A DNA stretch of 64,000 bases from assembly GCF_002950945.1 (NCBI RefSeq), contig NZ_CP012673.1, positions 3,224,001 to 3,288,000 of the forward strand. Reading direction: 5' to 3'. The notes under the pieces are model-generated. The model saw nothing but the letters and a program-made list of their open reading frames with translations. It was not told the DNA's origin and searched no databases. This stretch comes from Sorangium cellulosum (GTDB taxonomy: Bacteria > Myxococcota_A > Polyangia > Polyangiales > Polyangiaceae). Shown piece by piece: positions 42,450 through 51,327 of the stretch (position 1 is its first letter; each line of letters opens with the position of its first letter). Position numbers and translations under genes: made by a program.

Positions 42450-43585
42450 GCGCGCGCGCCCGCGCCGCCGCGCTCGCGCGGCAGGGCCAGCACCTCGGCG
42501 AGCGCCTCGGCGAGCGCGCGCGCCGCGGGCGCGACCTGCGCGGGCGCGAGATCGAGGTGGGTCACGATGCGGACGGCGCTCCGGTCCGCCGCGCCGACGA
42601 GCACGCCGCGCTGCCGCGCGGCCTCGACGAGCCGCTCGGCCGGGATCCCCGGCGTCTCGACGTAGACGATGTTCGTCTCGGGCTCGCCGACCGTCGCGTG
42701 CGGCGCGTCCGTGGCGGCCGGCGTGTCCTTCGCGGCCCGCGTGTCCGCTGCGGGCGGCGTGGAGCCGCGGTGCGCCGCCTCGCGCATCGCGCGCGCGATC
42801 GTGCGCGCGGCCTCGTGATCCTCGGCGAGGCGGACCTGGTGGTGCGTCAGCGCGTGCAGCGCGGCGGCCGCGAGCACGCCCGCCTGCCGCATCCCGCCGC
42901 CGAGCATCTTCCGGAAGCGCAGCGCGGCGCGCACCACGTCGGCGCTGCCCGCGAGCGCGGAGCCGACCGGGGCGCCGAGCCCCTTCGAGAAGCAGACGCT
43001 CGCCGTGTCGAACGGCGCCGCGAGCTCGGCGACCGTCCGGCCGGAGGCGACCGCCGCGTTCCAGATGCGCGCGCCATCGAGGTGGAGCGCGAGCCCGTGC
43101 GCGCGCGCGACGGAGGCGATGGCGAGCACGTCGCGCTGCGGGAAGACCCGCCCGCCCGCACGGTTGTGGGTGTTCTCGATCGCGACGACGCGGGTGCGCG
43201 GCAGGTAGTACTGCGGCGGCTTGATCGCGTGCTCGACGTCCTCCGCCGTGAAGAGCCCGCCCCGGCCCGCGAAGGCGAACTGCACGCCGCTCCACGCGGG
43301 GGCGGCGCCGCTCTCGTAATACGCGCAGTGCGCGCCCTCGCCCGCGATCACCTCGTCGCCGCGCTGCGTGTGGCAGAGCAGCGCGATCTGGTTGCCCATC
43401 GTCCCGCTCGGCACGAACAGCGCCGCCTCCTTGCCGGTGAGCTCCGCGACGCGCTCCTCGAGCCGGCGCACGGTGGGGTCTTCCCGGTAAACGTCATCGC
43501 CGACCTCGGCCGCCGCCATGGCCGCGCGCATCGTCGCGGTCGGTCGGGTCACGGTGTCGGAGCGGAGATCGATCATCGCTTGCAT
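42446..43585 (-). CDS. ltaE: Low-specificity L-threonine aldolase
   Basis: 379 residues, fold-type I PLP enzyme that splits L-threonine or L-allo-threonine to glycine and acetaldehyde. The N-terminus [19 protein letters not shown], the motif [27 protein letters not shown] and the PLP lysine Lys201 in [15 protein letters not shown] are all diagnostic. A roughly 35-residue Ala/Thr/Pro-rich stretch (about 270-305) is inserted before [10 protein letters not shown], where most family members have only a short loop. The next ATG (residue 4) is an alternative start. Confidence 0.92.
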   Translation of the reverse strand: MQAMIDLRSDTVTRPTATMRAAMAAAEVGDDVYREDPTVRRLEERVAELTGKEAALFVPSGTMGNQIALLCHTQRGDEVIAGEGAHCAYYESGAAPAWSGVQFAFAGRGGLFTAEDVEHAIKPPQYYLPRTRVVAIENTHNRAGGRVFPQRDVLAIASVARAHGLALHLDGARIWNAAVASGRTVAELAAPFDTASVCFSKGLGAPVGSALAGSADVVRAALRFRKMLGGGMRQAGVLAAAALHALTHHQVRLAEDHEAARTIARAMREAAHRGSTPPAADTRAAKDTPAATDAPHATVGEPETNIVYVETPGIPAERLVEAARQRGVLVGAADRSAVRIVTHLDLAPAQVAPAARALAEALAEVLALPRERGGAGARA

Positions 43586-43639
43586 GCTGGAACCTCGGTG
43601 TCCGTCGCGGCCGGCATCGTAGCACCGCGCCCTCCCTCG

Positions 43640-45214
43640 CTACGCGGGGCTCTCCGCCGCGAGCCTCGGGAACCGCTCGGCCATGCGCCACGCGATGCGC
43701 GTCGCCATCGCCATGATCGGCACCTGCGAGTTCACGCCGATGCTCGTGGGGAGGATGGACCCATCGGCGACGAAGAGCCCCGGCAGCGCGAAGCACTCGC
43801 CGCTCTGATCGACGACGCCGCGCCTCGGGTCGTTCGCCGCCCGCGCGCTCCCGAGCGGGTGGAACGCCATGCACTCGATGCGGCGCGCGTCCAGCGGGGC
43901 GCGCTCGGCCGCCAGCGCGGCGTCCATGGTCGCGATCGGCGGGGCGCCGAGCACCGCGGTGTAGACCTCGCGCGCGCCAGCGGCGATCGCCATCTCGCTG
44001 AGGATCGTGATCGAGCGGCGGAGCCGCGCGAGATCCCGCGGCGCCATCGCGTACGAGATCACGGGCTCCCGCCCGAGGCCCGGGCGGACGCGGCCGCCGC
44101 CCTCGTCGTGGATCATCGCCCCGAAGACGGCGCATCGCGGGAGCGCGCGGACCCGCCGCCGCAGCGCGGGGCCGACGCCGGGGAGGCCGGCGGCGAGCAC
44201 GTTCACCGCCGAGTACACGCCGACGAGCTTGATGCCCTCCGCGTCGAAGTGATCGGAGTACACGCTCTGGAGCGCGCCGTCCCAGCCGTTCAGCGCGTCG
44301 TCGAACCGCGCGACGACGCGCACCGCGGGGTGCAGCGTCACGCCGGCGCCGAGCGCGGCGCTCGCCTTGAAGGCGCCGGTCGAGCCGAGGAGCAGCGGGG
44401 TGTGCAGCGTGCCGCACGCGGCGACGACGACCTTCGCGCGCACGCGGAACCTCCGCGGCGGCGCCCCCGGCGCGCCGCCGAGCAGCGCCCCCTCGACGCC
44501 GGCGGCGCGCCCGCGCTTCACGGAGATCCGGTCGACGAGCGCGTCGGCGACGACGCGCGCGCCGCGCGCCGTGGCCGACGGCAGGTAGGCGACGTCGACC
44601 GAGCGCTTCGCCCCGGCGGGGCAGGTGAAGTTGCACCGGCCGTTCCCCTCGCACGCGTCGCCGGTGTTGCGGCGGAGCGGGCGCATCGGGATGCCGAGCC
44701 GCCGCGCCCCCTCGACGAACCGCGCCGTCGACGCCGAGCGCATCGCCTCGGGGACCTCGCGGACGTGGAGCCGCTCTTCGACGCTCTCGTACGCCGGCTC
44801 GAGCGCCCGCTCCGAGAGCTCGTCGAGGCCGAGGTCGCGCACCCACCGCGCGTGGACGCCGCCCGGGATGCGGAAGCACACGCCGCCCGTCACCACCGAG
44901 GAGCCGCCGACGGCGCGCCCCAGGGTGAGGGAGATGATCGGCGTCTGGCCCACGCCGAACGCCGTGACCATCCCGCTGTCCCGGAACAGCCGGCGCAAGG
45001 CCTCGCTCGGCGTGAAGCGCTGGTAGTCGGCGGGGCGGTGGTAGGGGCCCTCCTCCAGCACGATCACGCTGCGGCCCGCCTCCGCGAGCAGCGCCGCGAC
45101 CACCGCGCCGCCGGCGCCGGAGCCGACCACGACGACGTCGCACGCCTCGTCGAACCCCGCCGGCAGGTCGCGCCCGCGGACGATCGGCTCGCCCGACGCG
45201 ATGGCGCGCGTCAC
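43640..45214 (-). CDS. GMC-type flavoprotein dehydrogenase with an Fe-S-type Cys motif
   Basis: 524 residues from GTG 45214, overlapping the small upstream gene (GTGA). The FAD Rossmann motif VVVVGSGAGGAVVAALLAEA is near residue 27, and ECMAFHPLGSARA plus GVNSQVPIMAMA at the C-terminus match GMC active-site segments. A Cys motif C188-x5-C194-x3-C198 (CEGNGRCNFTCPAGA) has the spacing of the 3Fe-4S cluster site in FAD-dependent glucose dehydrogenase alpha subunits. It probably oxidises an alcohol or sterol and passes electrons on; the substrate is unknown. Confidence 0.85.
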   Translation of the reverse strand: MTRAIASGEPIVRGRDLPAGFDEACDVVVVGSGAGGAVVAALLAEAGRSVIVLEEGPYHRPADYQRFTPSEALRRLFRDSGMVTAFGVGQTPIISLTLGRAVGGSSVVTGGVCFRIPGGVHARWVRDLGLDELSERALEPAYESVEERLHVREVPEAMRSASTARFVEGARRLGIPMRPLRRNTGDACEGNGRCNFTCPAGAKRSVDVAYLPSATARGARVVADALVDRISVKRGRAAGVEGALLGGAPGAPPRRFRVRAKVVVAACGTLHTPLLLGSTGAFKASAALGAGVTLHPAVRVVARFDDALNGWDGALQSVYSDHFDAEGIKLVGVYSAVNVLAAGLPGVGPALRRRVRALPRCAVFGAMIHDEGGGRVRPGLGREPVISYAMAPRDLARLRRSITILSEMAIAAGAREVYTAVLGAPPIATMDAALAAERAPLDARRIECMAFHPLGSARAANDPRRGVVDQSGECFALPGLFVADGSILPTSIGVNSQVPIMAMATRIAWRMAERFPRLAAESPA

Positions 45215-45744
45215 GCGGCACCCCCGGCGCGCGGCCCGGCCTGGGCGAGCGCGGGCAGCCGGCGCCGCGCGGCGGTGCTCTCGCGATCGAGGCCCGTCAT
45301 CGCGAGCTCCGCGCCCTCCTCGAAGGCAGGGATGCAGAGCGGCACCTTGAAGGCGAGCAGCAGCACCGAGAGGAGCCCGACGCGGCTCGACTCCAGCGCC
45401 TCGAGGTAAGCGAGCCGCCGGCCGAGCGGGAGCCGGCTCATCCGGCCGAAGGCGCCGATGACGAAGAGCGGCAGGAGCTCGAGGCAGACCGCGAGCAACG
45501 TGAAGCCGCGCCGCGTCTCGGCGCTTCCTTCCCCGAGCGAAAAATCCAGCCACACGACCGCGCGCTCGCACACCTCGGGGCGCGGCGGGACGAGCTCCCC
45601 GCGCTCGTCCTCGTCGCACAACATCGCCTCGGCCGCCGACCACGCGATGCGGCGCGCCCACGGCGAGAGCCCGCGTGCGGGGCGATCCGATCCATCGAGC
45701 CCTTGCGCGGCGCGTCTGCGCGCGTCTCCGGCCAGGTCCTGCAT
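45211..45744 (-). CDS. Small partner of the GMC flavoprotein, unknown family
   Basis: 177 residues, Arg/Leu-rich, with a central segment LLAVCLELLPLFVIGAFGRM, then LEALESSRVGLLSVLLLAFK and VPLCIPAFEEG. It could be a membrane-associated helical protein. The stop overlaps the GMC start, so it is translated with it. In many GMC dehydrogenases a small gamma subunit (gluconate dehydrogenase subunit 3 family) helps export; this one lacks a clear Tat signal, so a match to that family is only a guess. Confidence 0.6.
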   Translation of the reverse strand: MQDLAGDARRRAAQGLDGSDRPARGLSPWARRIAWSAAEAMLCDEDERGELVPPRPEVCERAVVWLDFSLGEGSAETRRGFTLLAVCLELLPLFVIGAFGRMSRLPLGRRLAYLEALESSRVGLLSVLLLAFKVPLCIPAFEEGAELAMTGLDRESTAARRRLPALAQAGPRAGGAA

Positions 45745-45841
45745 GCGCGCGCGAGCCTACCCCGAATCGTGGCGCGCGGTCTGGTCGGCGCCGATCCGGT
45801 TCTGGTATGCACCTGAGTGGGCGAGGGTACACGGAGGACAC

Positions 45842-47542
45842 ATGGCGGAGCGATCGCTGCAGCACCGGGAGCCTGACAGCAAGGACGACGAGACGCTGAG
45901 GAGAGAGGCGCGCGTGCACCTCGCGAGCGAGCCGGCGCTGCAGCTCGTGGCGGAGCTGATCGCGCGGCTGCGAGAGCTCGACCTGCCGTGGTGGACGCCG
46001 GTCAAGCTGCGCGAGCGCTGGGGCGCCGTGGAGCGGATGGGGTGGTTCCGCGAGCGGAGCGACATCCGCCAGCAGATCACGACGTCGCTCACCGGCCTCT
46101 CGCCGCGCGCGGCCCGCCGCAAGACGCCGGACTTCCAGGGCGCCCTCATCGACTCCGTCATCGACGAGGGCGACATCACGCCGCGCGCGTTCGAGGCGGC
46201 GTTTGATCCGCGCGATCTCGCCGTGTACGGCCCGGCCGGCGCGTACTGGCACTTCTTCCGGGAGTCGATGCCGTGGGATCAGGACACGCCGGGGCACCAG
46301 GAGATCGTCGCCTGGCTGCTCAAGGCGCTGCTCGCGGATCGCAGCCCGTTCGAGGGCATCGGGAGGACGCCGATCCTCACGCCGTGGGACGTGCGCACCG
46401 CGATCGACGGCCGGCTCTGGCAGACCCGGATCCCGCTCGAGATCCGCGTCGCCATCGACAACGCGCGGCTCAAGCAGGAGCGCGAGCGGCCGGGCGTGCC
46501 GTTCCACGCCGACGGCGAGCTCGCCATCGCCGGGCCGGACATCATCGCGGCGAACATCCCGCCGCGTGAGATCCTGCCGGTCGTGCAGCTCGCGCAGAAG
46601 GCGATGCGCTTCGATCCGCCGCGCGCCGCGCAGAAGGCGGAGGCCCCGAAGCCGGCGGCGGCGGAGCTGTCGTCGGGCCGCAGCGCCGCGGGCACGGCTG
46701 CGACGCCCGGCGGAGCGGCCGCGACGCCGGCAGCTGCTGCGGCGTCTGTCGGCACGCCGGCGCCGGCGGCCTCGGCGCCTGCGGCGGCCGCGACGCCGGC
46801 GTCGTCCGGCGGCGCGCCGGTGTCGTCCGGCGGCGCGCCCGTGTCGGCGCCGGCGGGCTCGGCCCCCGTCGTGTCCGGCGGCGCGCTGGACGTGGCCTCG
46901 GCTGGTAAACCCGCCGCGGGCGGCACGCCGGCGAGCGCGCCCTCCGGCGCGGCCGGCGCGCCGCCGGGAGGAGCGTCTGCCGCGGTGAGCGGGCCGCCGA
47001 GCGCCTCTTCCCCGATCTCCGTGGCGCCGAGGTCCGCCGGGAACCTCACCCCCCCGCCCGGGGCGGTCGCCGCGGCGCCGAGCGCGATCGCCGCGCGGCC
47101 CGCGTCGTCGGCCGGCGCCCCTGGGGCGGCCGCCGCTCCGTCGATCGCCGAGCCGGCGCGCACGAGGCTCCCGAGCGACCCTGGCATCACGTCGCCGTCG
47201 CGTGTGTCTGCGCCCCCTCCGCCGCCCGCGCCTTCCGCGCCGCGCGCGTCGACGCCGCCGTCCGCGCCCGCGGCGGCGCGCCCGTCGACGCCCCCCGCGC
47301 CGCCCGCGGCTGCGGCGGCGCGCCCGTCGGCGCTGCCCACGACGCCGCCGGCGCCGGGCGCCGCGCCCGCCGCCGGCGCGATCGAGTCGCTCGACGACAT
47401 CGAGGAAGAAGACAACGACGGCGTGCAGAGCGAGCGCACGAGCCCGTGGGCGGTCTCGGCCTCCGAGCAAGCCGACGTCGACCTCGACGATCTCGGCGAC
47501 CTGGGGCCGTCCGACGGCGCCAAGCCGTCCGCCAAGCCGTGA
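45842..47542 (+). CDS. Large cytoplasmic protein with a conserved N-terminal domain and Pro/Ala-rich tail
   Basis: 566 residues from ATG 45842, with GGAGGA just upstream. The N-terminal 250 residues are a well-conserved-looking helical domain (LREREL-type and WWTPVKLRERWGAVERMGWF, LTGLSPRAARRKTPDFQGAL, IDSVIDEGDITPRAFEAAFD). The next 270 residues are low-complexity Pro/Ala/Ser, and the C-terminus is acidic (SLDDIEEEDND, ADVDLDDLGDLGP). The frame is open further upstream but has no good start. I do not recognise a function. The tail suggests an unstructured linker to a short acidic docking motif. Confidence 0.72.
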   Translation: MAERSLQHREPDSKDDETLRREARVHLASEPALQLVAELIARLRELDLPWWTPVKLRERWGAVERMGWFRERSDIRQQITTSLTGLSPRAARRKTPDFQGALIDSVIDEGDITPRAFEAAFDPRDLAVYGPAGAYWHFFRESMPWDQDTPGHQEIVAWLLKALLADRSPFEGIGRTPILTPWDVRTAIDGRLWQTRIPLEIRVAIDNARLKQERERPGVPFHADGELAIAGPDIIAANIPPREILPVVQLAQKAMRFDPPRAAQKAEAPKPAAAELSSGRSAAGTAATPGGAAATPAAAAASVGTPAPAASAPAAAATPASSGGAPVSSGGAPVSAPAGSAPVVSGGALDVASAGKPAAGGTPASAPSGAAGAPPGGASAAVSGPPSASSPISVAPRSAGNLTPPPGAVAAAPSAIAARPASSAGAPGAAAAPSIAEPARTRLPSDPGITSPSRVSAPPPPPAPSAPRASTPPSAPAAARPSTPPAPPAAAAARPSALPTTPPAPGAAPAAGAIESLDDIEEEDNDGVQSERTSPWAVSASEQADVDLDDLGDLGPSDGAKPSAKP

Positions 47543-47847
47543 CGAGCCGCTCCGTCCCGGCGCGGAGCGCAGGGGGTCCGCGGCGCTTTAACACTTCTTC
47601 ACGCGCACCCCCGCATTCCCTTCACACGCCCTGCGCAGCTTGACCGTGGTTCGGGGCCGCGCGTCTGCGGCGCCGGTTCTCGTCGCTCGGGGCGCGCTCG
47701 CGGCGCGCGATGTCCGCGAGCGCGTCGCCCTCGTCCCGGGCAGCGCCCTCGCTCGCCCCCGATCGCGCGCGCGCTCGGACGAACCGAGAGCGCGCGCCCA
47801 CGCCCCGCGCGCGAACGTCAACGGAGACGCTCACGGAGGTGCTCATC
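47543..47847. other. Intergenic stretch before the CpxP-like gene
   Basis: No gene was found. An AT-richer patch at 47586-47632 may contain a promoter for the gene at 47848; no clear -10/-35 pair is visible. Confidence 0.45.
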
Positions 47848-48402
47848 ATGCTCGGATTCGTGATTGGAACGGCTTGCCTCATCGGCCTGATCATGACGCT
47901 CAGGCGCGGCCGGCACGCTTGCGGCGCGCCCTGGGCCGCGGAGCCGCACCCCTTCCGCCGCCGCGGCTTCGGCGGCTTCGGCGGCTTCGGCTTCCGGCGT
48001 CGGTTCTTCCTGTCGTTCCTCTTCGACCGGCTCCACACCACGCCGGCGCAGGAGAAGGTCATCGTCTCCGCCCTCGACGAGCTGCGCGCCGCGGCGGACG
48101 CCCAGCGCGGCGAGATCCGCGGCACGCGCGCCGACGTGGCGGCCGCGATGCGGAGCCCGAGCCTCGATGAGACGCGCCTCGGCGAGCTCTTCGCGCGCCA
48201 CGACACCGCCATCGAGGCGCTGCGCAAGGCCGCGGTCGGCGCGCTCGGCAAGGTCCACGCCGTGCTCGAGGACCAACAGCGCGAGCAGCTCGCGGACCTC
48301 GTCGAGATCGGGCCGGCCGCGTTCCGCGGCATCGGGTCGGACCGAGCGCGGCGGCGCGGACGTCACGCCGATCCGTACCGGACCCATGGGCGCTGGGCAT
48401 GA
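47848..48402 (+). CDS. CpxP/Spy-like periplasmic stress sensor with an N-terminal membrane helix
   Basis: 184 residues from ATG 47848, with GGAGGT eight bases upstream; frames from further upstream add Arg-rich sequence. The membrane helix (MLGFVIGTACLIGLIMTL) is followed by a Gly/Phe/Arg-rich stretch and a helical LTxxQ-type domain (TTPAQEKVIVSALDELRAAA, then LDETRLGELFARHDTAIEAL, LEDQQREQLADL). Such proteins hold denatured proteins or bind metals and tune an associated kinase. It is followed by a small lipoprotein gene and an OmpR-type regulator/kinase pair, the cpxP-cpxRA layout. Confidence 0.78.
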   Translation: MLGFVIGTACLIGLIMTLRRGRHACGAPWAAEPHPFRRRGFGGFGGFGFRRRFFLSFLFDRLHTTPAQEKVIVSALDELRAAADAQRGEIRGTRADVAAAMRSPSLDETRLGELFARHDTAIEALRKAAVGALGKVHAVLEDQQREQLADLVEIGPAAFRGIGSDRARRRGRHADPYRTHGRWA

Positions 48403-48425
48403 GGAAGGGAGCGAGGGATAAACAC

Positions 48426-48665
48426 ATGATCCGACGCAAGACCACGATCGCGCTGCTCGCGCTCGGCACCGTCCTCGGTTACGCCTCCGGCTTAGCCTCG
48501 CTGGGCTGCCACGCAGAGGCCCGCCGGCAAGCGTTCGAGCGCCACGTCGCGTCCCTTTGCGTGGACGCCGCGAGGGACGCCGATCGACCCGGACGCCCCC
48601 CGGCGCGGAGCGCCGCGGCCGGCGCCGTCGACGGTGCGCAGGCCAACACCGGCGCGGCCCGCTGA
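48426..48665 (+). CDS. Small secreted or lipoprotein of the stress-sensor group
   Basis: 79 residues from ATG 48426 (GAGGG nearby); an ATG at 48399 that overlaps the previous stop (ATGA) is an alternative. The N-terminus MIRRKTTIALLALGTVLGYA is a signal peptide, with a possible lipobox ASLGC around residue 27. The remainder is short and Ala/Arg-rich. No family is recognised. It lies 23 nt after the CpxP-like gene and 55 nt before the regulator gene. Confidence 0.6.
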   Translation: MIRRKTTIALLALGTVLGYASGLASLGCHAEARRQAFERHVASLCVDAARDADRPGRPPARSAAAGAVDGAQANTGAAR

Positions 48666-48678
48666 TCTATAAAACGAA

Positions 48679-48701
48679 GGCGGCAGCCGCGCGCTGCCGC
48701 C
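48679..48701 (+). terminator. Strong stem-loop between the small lipoprotein and the regulator gene
   Basis: Perfect 9-bp stem GGCGGCAGC / GCTGCCGCC with a 5-base loop, 14 bases after the stop. No T-tract follows, so it may act as a factor-dependent terminator, an attenuator, or an mRNA stabiliser that changes the ratio of sensor to regulator. Confidence 0.55.
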
Positions 48702-48720
48702 CCTGATCCCGGGTCACTCT

Positions 48721-49407
48721 ATGGCGTTGCGGCTCCTTCTCATCGACGATGACACCCGCCTCCACGGCTTGCTCGCGAGCTACCTCGAGCAGAACGGCTT
48801 CGCGGTCACCGTGGCGAACGACGGCGCGCAGGGCCTCGCCTCGCTCGCCGCGGGCACCTTCGACGCCGTCCTGCTCGACGTGATGATGCCGGGCATGGAC
48901 GGCATCGAGGTCGTGCGCCGCATCCGGCAGAAGAGCTCGATGCCGGTCCTGATGCTCACCGCGCGCGGCGACGAGGCCGATCGCGTGGTCGGCCTCGAGA
49001 TCGGCGCCGACGACTACATCGCGAAGCCCTTCAGCCCGCGCGAGCTGCTCGCGCGCCTCCGGGCGGTGCTCCGGCGCGCCACGCCCGACGCCGCCGGCGA
49101 GCGGATCGTGGCCGGCGACATCGTCATCGACGTGCCCGGCCGCGTGGTCACCGTGGCCGGCAAATCCGCGGACCTCACCGGCATCGAGTTCGACATCCTC
49201 GTCGCCCTGGCGCGCCGCGCCGGGCGCGTCGTCGCGAGGGACGCGCTGCTCGAGGAGGCCGGCCGCGGCGACGTCAACGTCGGCGGGCGGACGGTCGACG
49301 TCCACATCTCGCACCTGCGCCAGAAGCTCGCCGACGACCCGAGGTCGCCGAAGCTGATCAAGACGGTGCGCGGGGTCGGCTACGTGCTCGCCAAGGATCG
49401 CGCGTGA
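48721..49407 (+). CDS. OmpR-family response regulator
   Basis: 228 residues. Receiver domain with the acidic pair in LLIDDDTRLH, phosphoacceptor Asp53 (DAVLLDVMMPG), Thr in MLTARGDE and Lys in YIAKPFSPRELL; C-terminal winged helix with VDVHISHLRQKL and RGVGYVLAK. It would be phosphorylated by the kinase encoded next (its GTG overlaps this stop). Given the CpxP-like gene upstream, an envelope-stress role like CpxR is likely but inferred. Confidence 0.95.
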   Translation: MALRLLLIDDDTRLHGLLASYLEQNGFAVTVANDGAQGLASLAAGTFDAVLLDVMMPGMDGIEVVRRIRQKSSMPVLMLTARGDEADRVVGLEIGADDYIAKPFSPRELLARLRAVLRRATPDAAGERIVAGDIVIDVPGRVVTVAGKSADLTGIEFDILVALARRAGRVVARDALLEEAGRGDVNVGGRTVDVHISHLRQKLADDPRSPKLIKTVRGVGYVLAKDRA

Positions 49408-50756
49408 ACGGCTGCCGGGCGTGGCTGCACGAGCGCCGCCCGAGCGTCGCCATCGGCCGCTTCCTCAGCGCCCGGCTCCACCGCCGGATCTTTATGTGGT
49501 TCGGCGCGACGATCCTGCTCACCGCGCTCGCCGCGTTCGCGACGATCGGGGCCCTCGATCGCGTCGGCAGCTCCGGCTGGCGCAGCGAGCACGCGAGCGC
49601 TCAGTCCTTCGTGGGCCAAGAATTCCAGCGGGTCTGGGGCGACCCGGTGGCCCGCGACGCGCTCGCTCGCGTGATCGCCGAGGACTTCGACACCGACCTC
49701 GAGCTCCTCGACGCGCGGGGGCGGAGGATCGCGCGCTACGGCCAGCCCTGCCGGGCGCAGGGCCTGATCTCTCCCATCCGCGGCGAGGGCGGGACGCTCG
49801 GCACCGTGCGCCTCTGCCCGGGGCGCCGCCGCTCCGGCGGCTCGCTCCGCCTCGCCCTGCCGCTGCTCGCCGTGGCGGTCGTCCTCTGGGCGGCCTCCGG
49901 GCTCATCTCGCGCCGCCTCGCCCGGCCGCTCGTCGACCTGGCCCGCGTGGCCCACGAGATCGGCGCGGGCAAGCTGTCGAGCCGCGTCCGGCTCGACGTC
50001 CGCAAGCAGGACGAGGTCGGCGTGGTCGCCGAGGCGGTCAACGACATGGCCGCGCGCATCGAGCGCCAGCTCGCCGACCAGCGGGAGCTCCTGGCCGCCG
50101 TGTCGCACGAGCTCCGCACCCCGCTCGCCCGGATCCGGCTGCTCACCGAGATGGCCCGGACGAGCACCGCCCCGAGCGCCGCCGTGCTCGACGACCTCGA
50201 CCGCGAGGTCATGGAGATCGACGCGCTCGTCGGCGACCTCCTGGCGAGCTCGCGCCTCGACTTCGCCGCCCTCACCGTGAGCCGCCTCGTGCCGGCCGAG
50301 GCCGCCATCCGCGCCCTCGAGCGCGCCGGGCTGGATCCGACGCTGCTGGAGGTCGCCGAGTGGACGCCGACGTTCGAGGCGGACGCGACGCTGCTCGCGC
50401 GCGCCCTCGCCAACCTGCTCGAGAACGCGCGCGCCCATGCGGGCGGCGCCGAGCGCCTGCGGGTCCGTCCCGGCGGTCCGGACCGCATCGTCTTCGAGGT
50501 CGAGGACCGCGGGCCCGGGTTCGCGGACGGGGAGGAGACGCGCATCTTCGAGCCGTTCTTCCGGCGCGATCGGGCCCAGGGCAGCGGCGGCGCGGAGCGC
50601 GGCTCGCTCGGCCTCGGCCTCGCGCTGTGCAAGCGCATCGCCGAGGCGCACGGGGGCCGCGCGTTCGCCGAGCGCCGGGAGGGCGGCGGGGCGCGCGTGG
50701 GCATCGAGCTCGCGCTGCGCCCGCCGGACCCCGGCGCGCGCCCCGCGCGCGTGTAA
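49404..50756 (+). CDS. Membrane sensor histidine kinase (CpxA-like layout)
   Basis: 450 residues from GTG 49404, overlapping the regulator stop (GTGA). Two membrane helices (about 32-53 and 148-168) flank a periplasmic domain of about 90 residues; then HAMP, a dimerisation domain with His235 (VSHELRTPLARIRLLTEM), an N-box (LLENARAHAG, near 341) and G-boxes DRGPGF and SLGLGLALCKRI. All catalytic features are intact. The small periplasmic part could bind the CpxP-like protein, as in E. coli, or sense signals directly. Confidence 0.94.
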   Translation: MNGCRAWLHERRPSVAIGRFLSARLHRRIFMWFGATILLTALAAFATIGALDRVGSSGWRSEHASAQSFVGQEFQRVWGDPVARDALARVIAEDFDTDLELLDARGRRIARYGQPCRAQGLISPIRGEGGTLGTVRLCPGRRRSGGSLRLALPLLAVAVVLWAASGLISRRLARPLVDLARVAHEIGAGKLSSRVRLDVRKQDEVGVVAEAVNDMAARIERQLADQRELLAAVSHELRTPLARIRLLTEMARTSTAPSAAVLDDLDREVMEIDALVGDLLASSRLDFAALTVSRLVPAEAAIRALERAGLDPTLLEVAEWTPTFEADATLLARALANLLENARAHAGGAERLRVRPGGPDRIVFEVEDRGPGFADGEETRIFEPFFRRDRAQGSGGAERGSLGLGLALCKRIAEAHGGRAFAERREGGGARVGIELALRPPDPGARPARV

Positions 50757-50822
50757 CCTCGCCGGGGCGTTCCCGCTTGACCGGGCGACGGCGCGGGTGC
50801 GACCCTCCTCTGGCTCGCGAAC

Positions 50823-51197
50823 ATGCGAATCCTCCTCTGTGAAGATCAGGACGCGATCCGGCGCATGATCGAGGCGCTGATCGGCGCGAGCGGCCATGAG
50901 GTCATCGGCGTCAGCACCGGCCCCGAGGCGGTGGAGCGCGCCCTGACGGAGCCGTTCGACGTCCTGCTGCTCGACCTGATGCTGCCCGGGAGCATGGACG
51001 GCTTCGAGGTCTGCGCGCGTCTGCGCGCCGATCCGAGCACCTCCAGCCTGCCGATCATCGTGATCAGCGCCCTCGACGACGTCGACGCGCGCAGCCGCGC
51101 CGAGAAGCTCGGCGCGACCGCGTACTACGCGAAGCCGTTCCGACCGCTCGAGCTCCTCGAGTACATCGGCGGGCTCAAGGCCGCGCGGCGGGGTTGA
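50823..51197 (+). CDS. Single-domain response regulator (receiver only)
   Basis: 124 residues: LLCEDQDAIRR with the acidic pair, phosphoacceptor Asp51 (VLLLDLMLPGS), Ser/Thr in IIVISALDD and Lys in YYAKPFRPLELL. There is no output domain, so it likely works by docking, like CheY or Spo0F proteins. It is 66 nt after the histidine kinase gene and might receive phosphate from it or from an unlinked kinase. Confidence 0.93.
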   Translation: MRILLCEDQDAIRRMIEALIGASGHEVIGVSTGPEAVERALTEPFDVLLLDLMLPGSMDGFEVCARLRADPSTSSLPIIVISALDDVDARSRAEKLGATAYYAKPFRPLELLEYIGGLKAARRG

Positions 51198-51201
51198 GGC
51201 G

Positions 51202-51229
51202 CGCGGGCCCTGCGGGGGCGGGGCCCGCG
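51202..51229 (+). terminator. Stem-loop after the receiver gene
   Basis: Perfect 9-bp stem CGCGGGCCC / GGGCCCGCG, loop of 10 bases, four bases after the stop codon of the receiver gene. No T-run follows; in GC-rich bacteria such stems often act with Rho. Confidence 0.5.
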
Positions 51230-51327
51230 GCAGCGACCCGACGCGGGGGCGCGGGGCCGCCGACCGCCGTCACCGGCCGAGAGAGCGCGCTGGAACATGG
51301 CGCCCGTTTTGGCTACACCCCGCCCTC

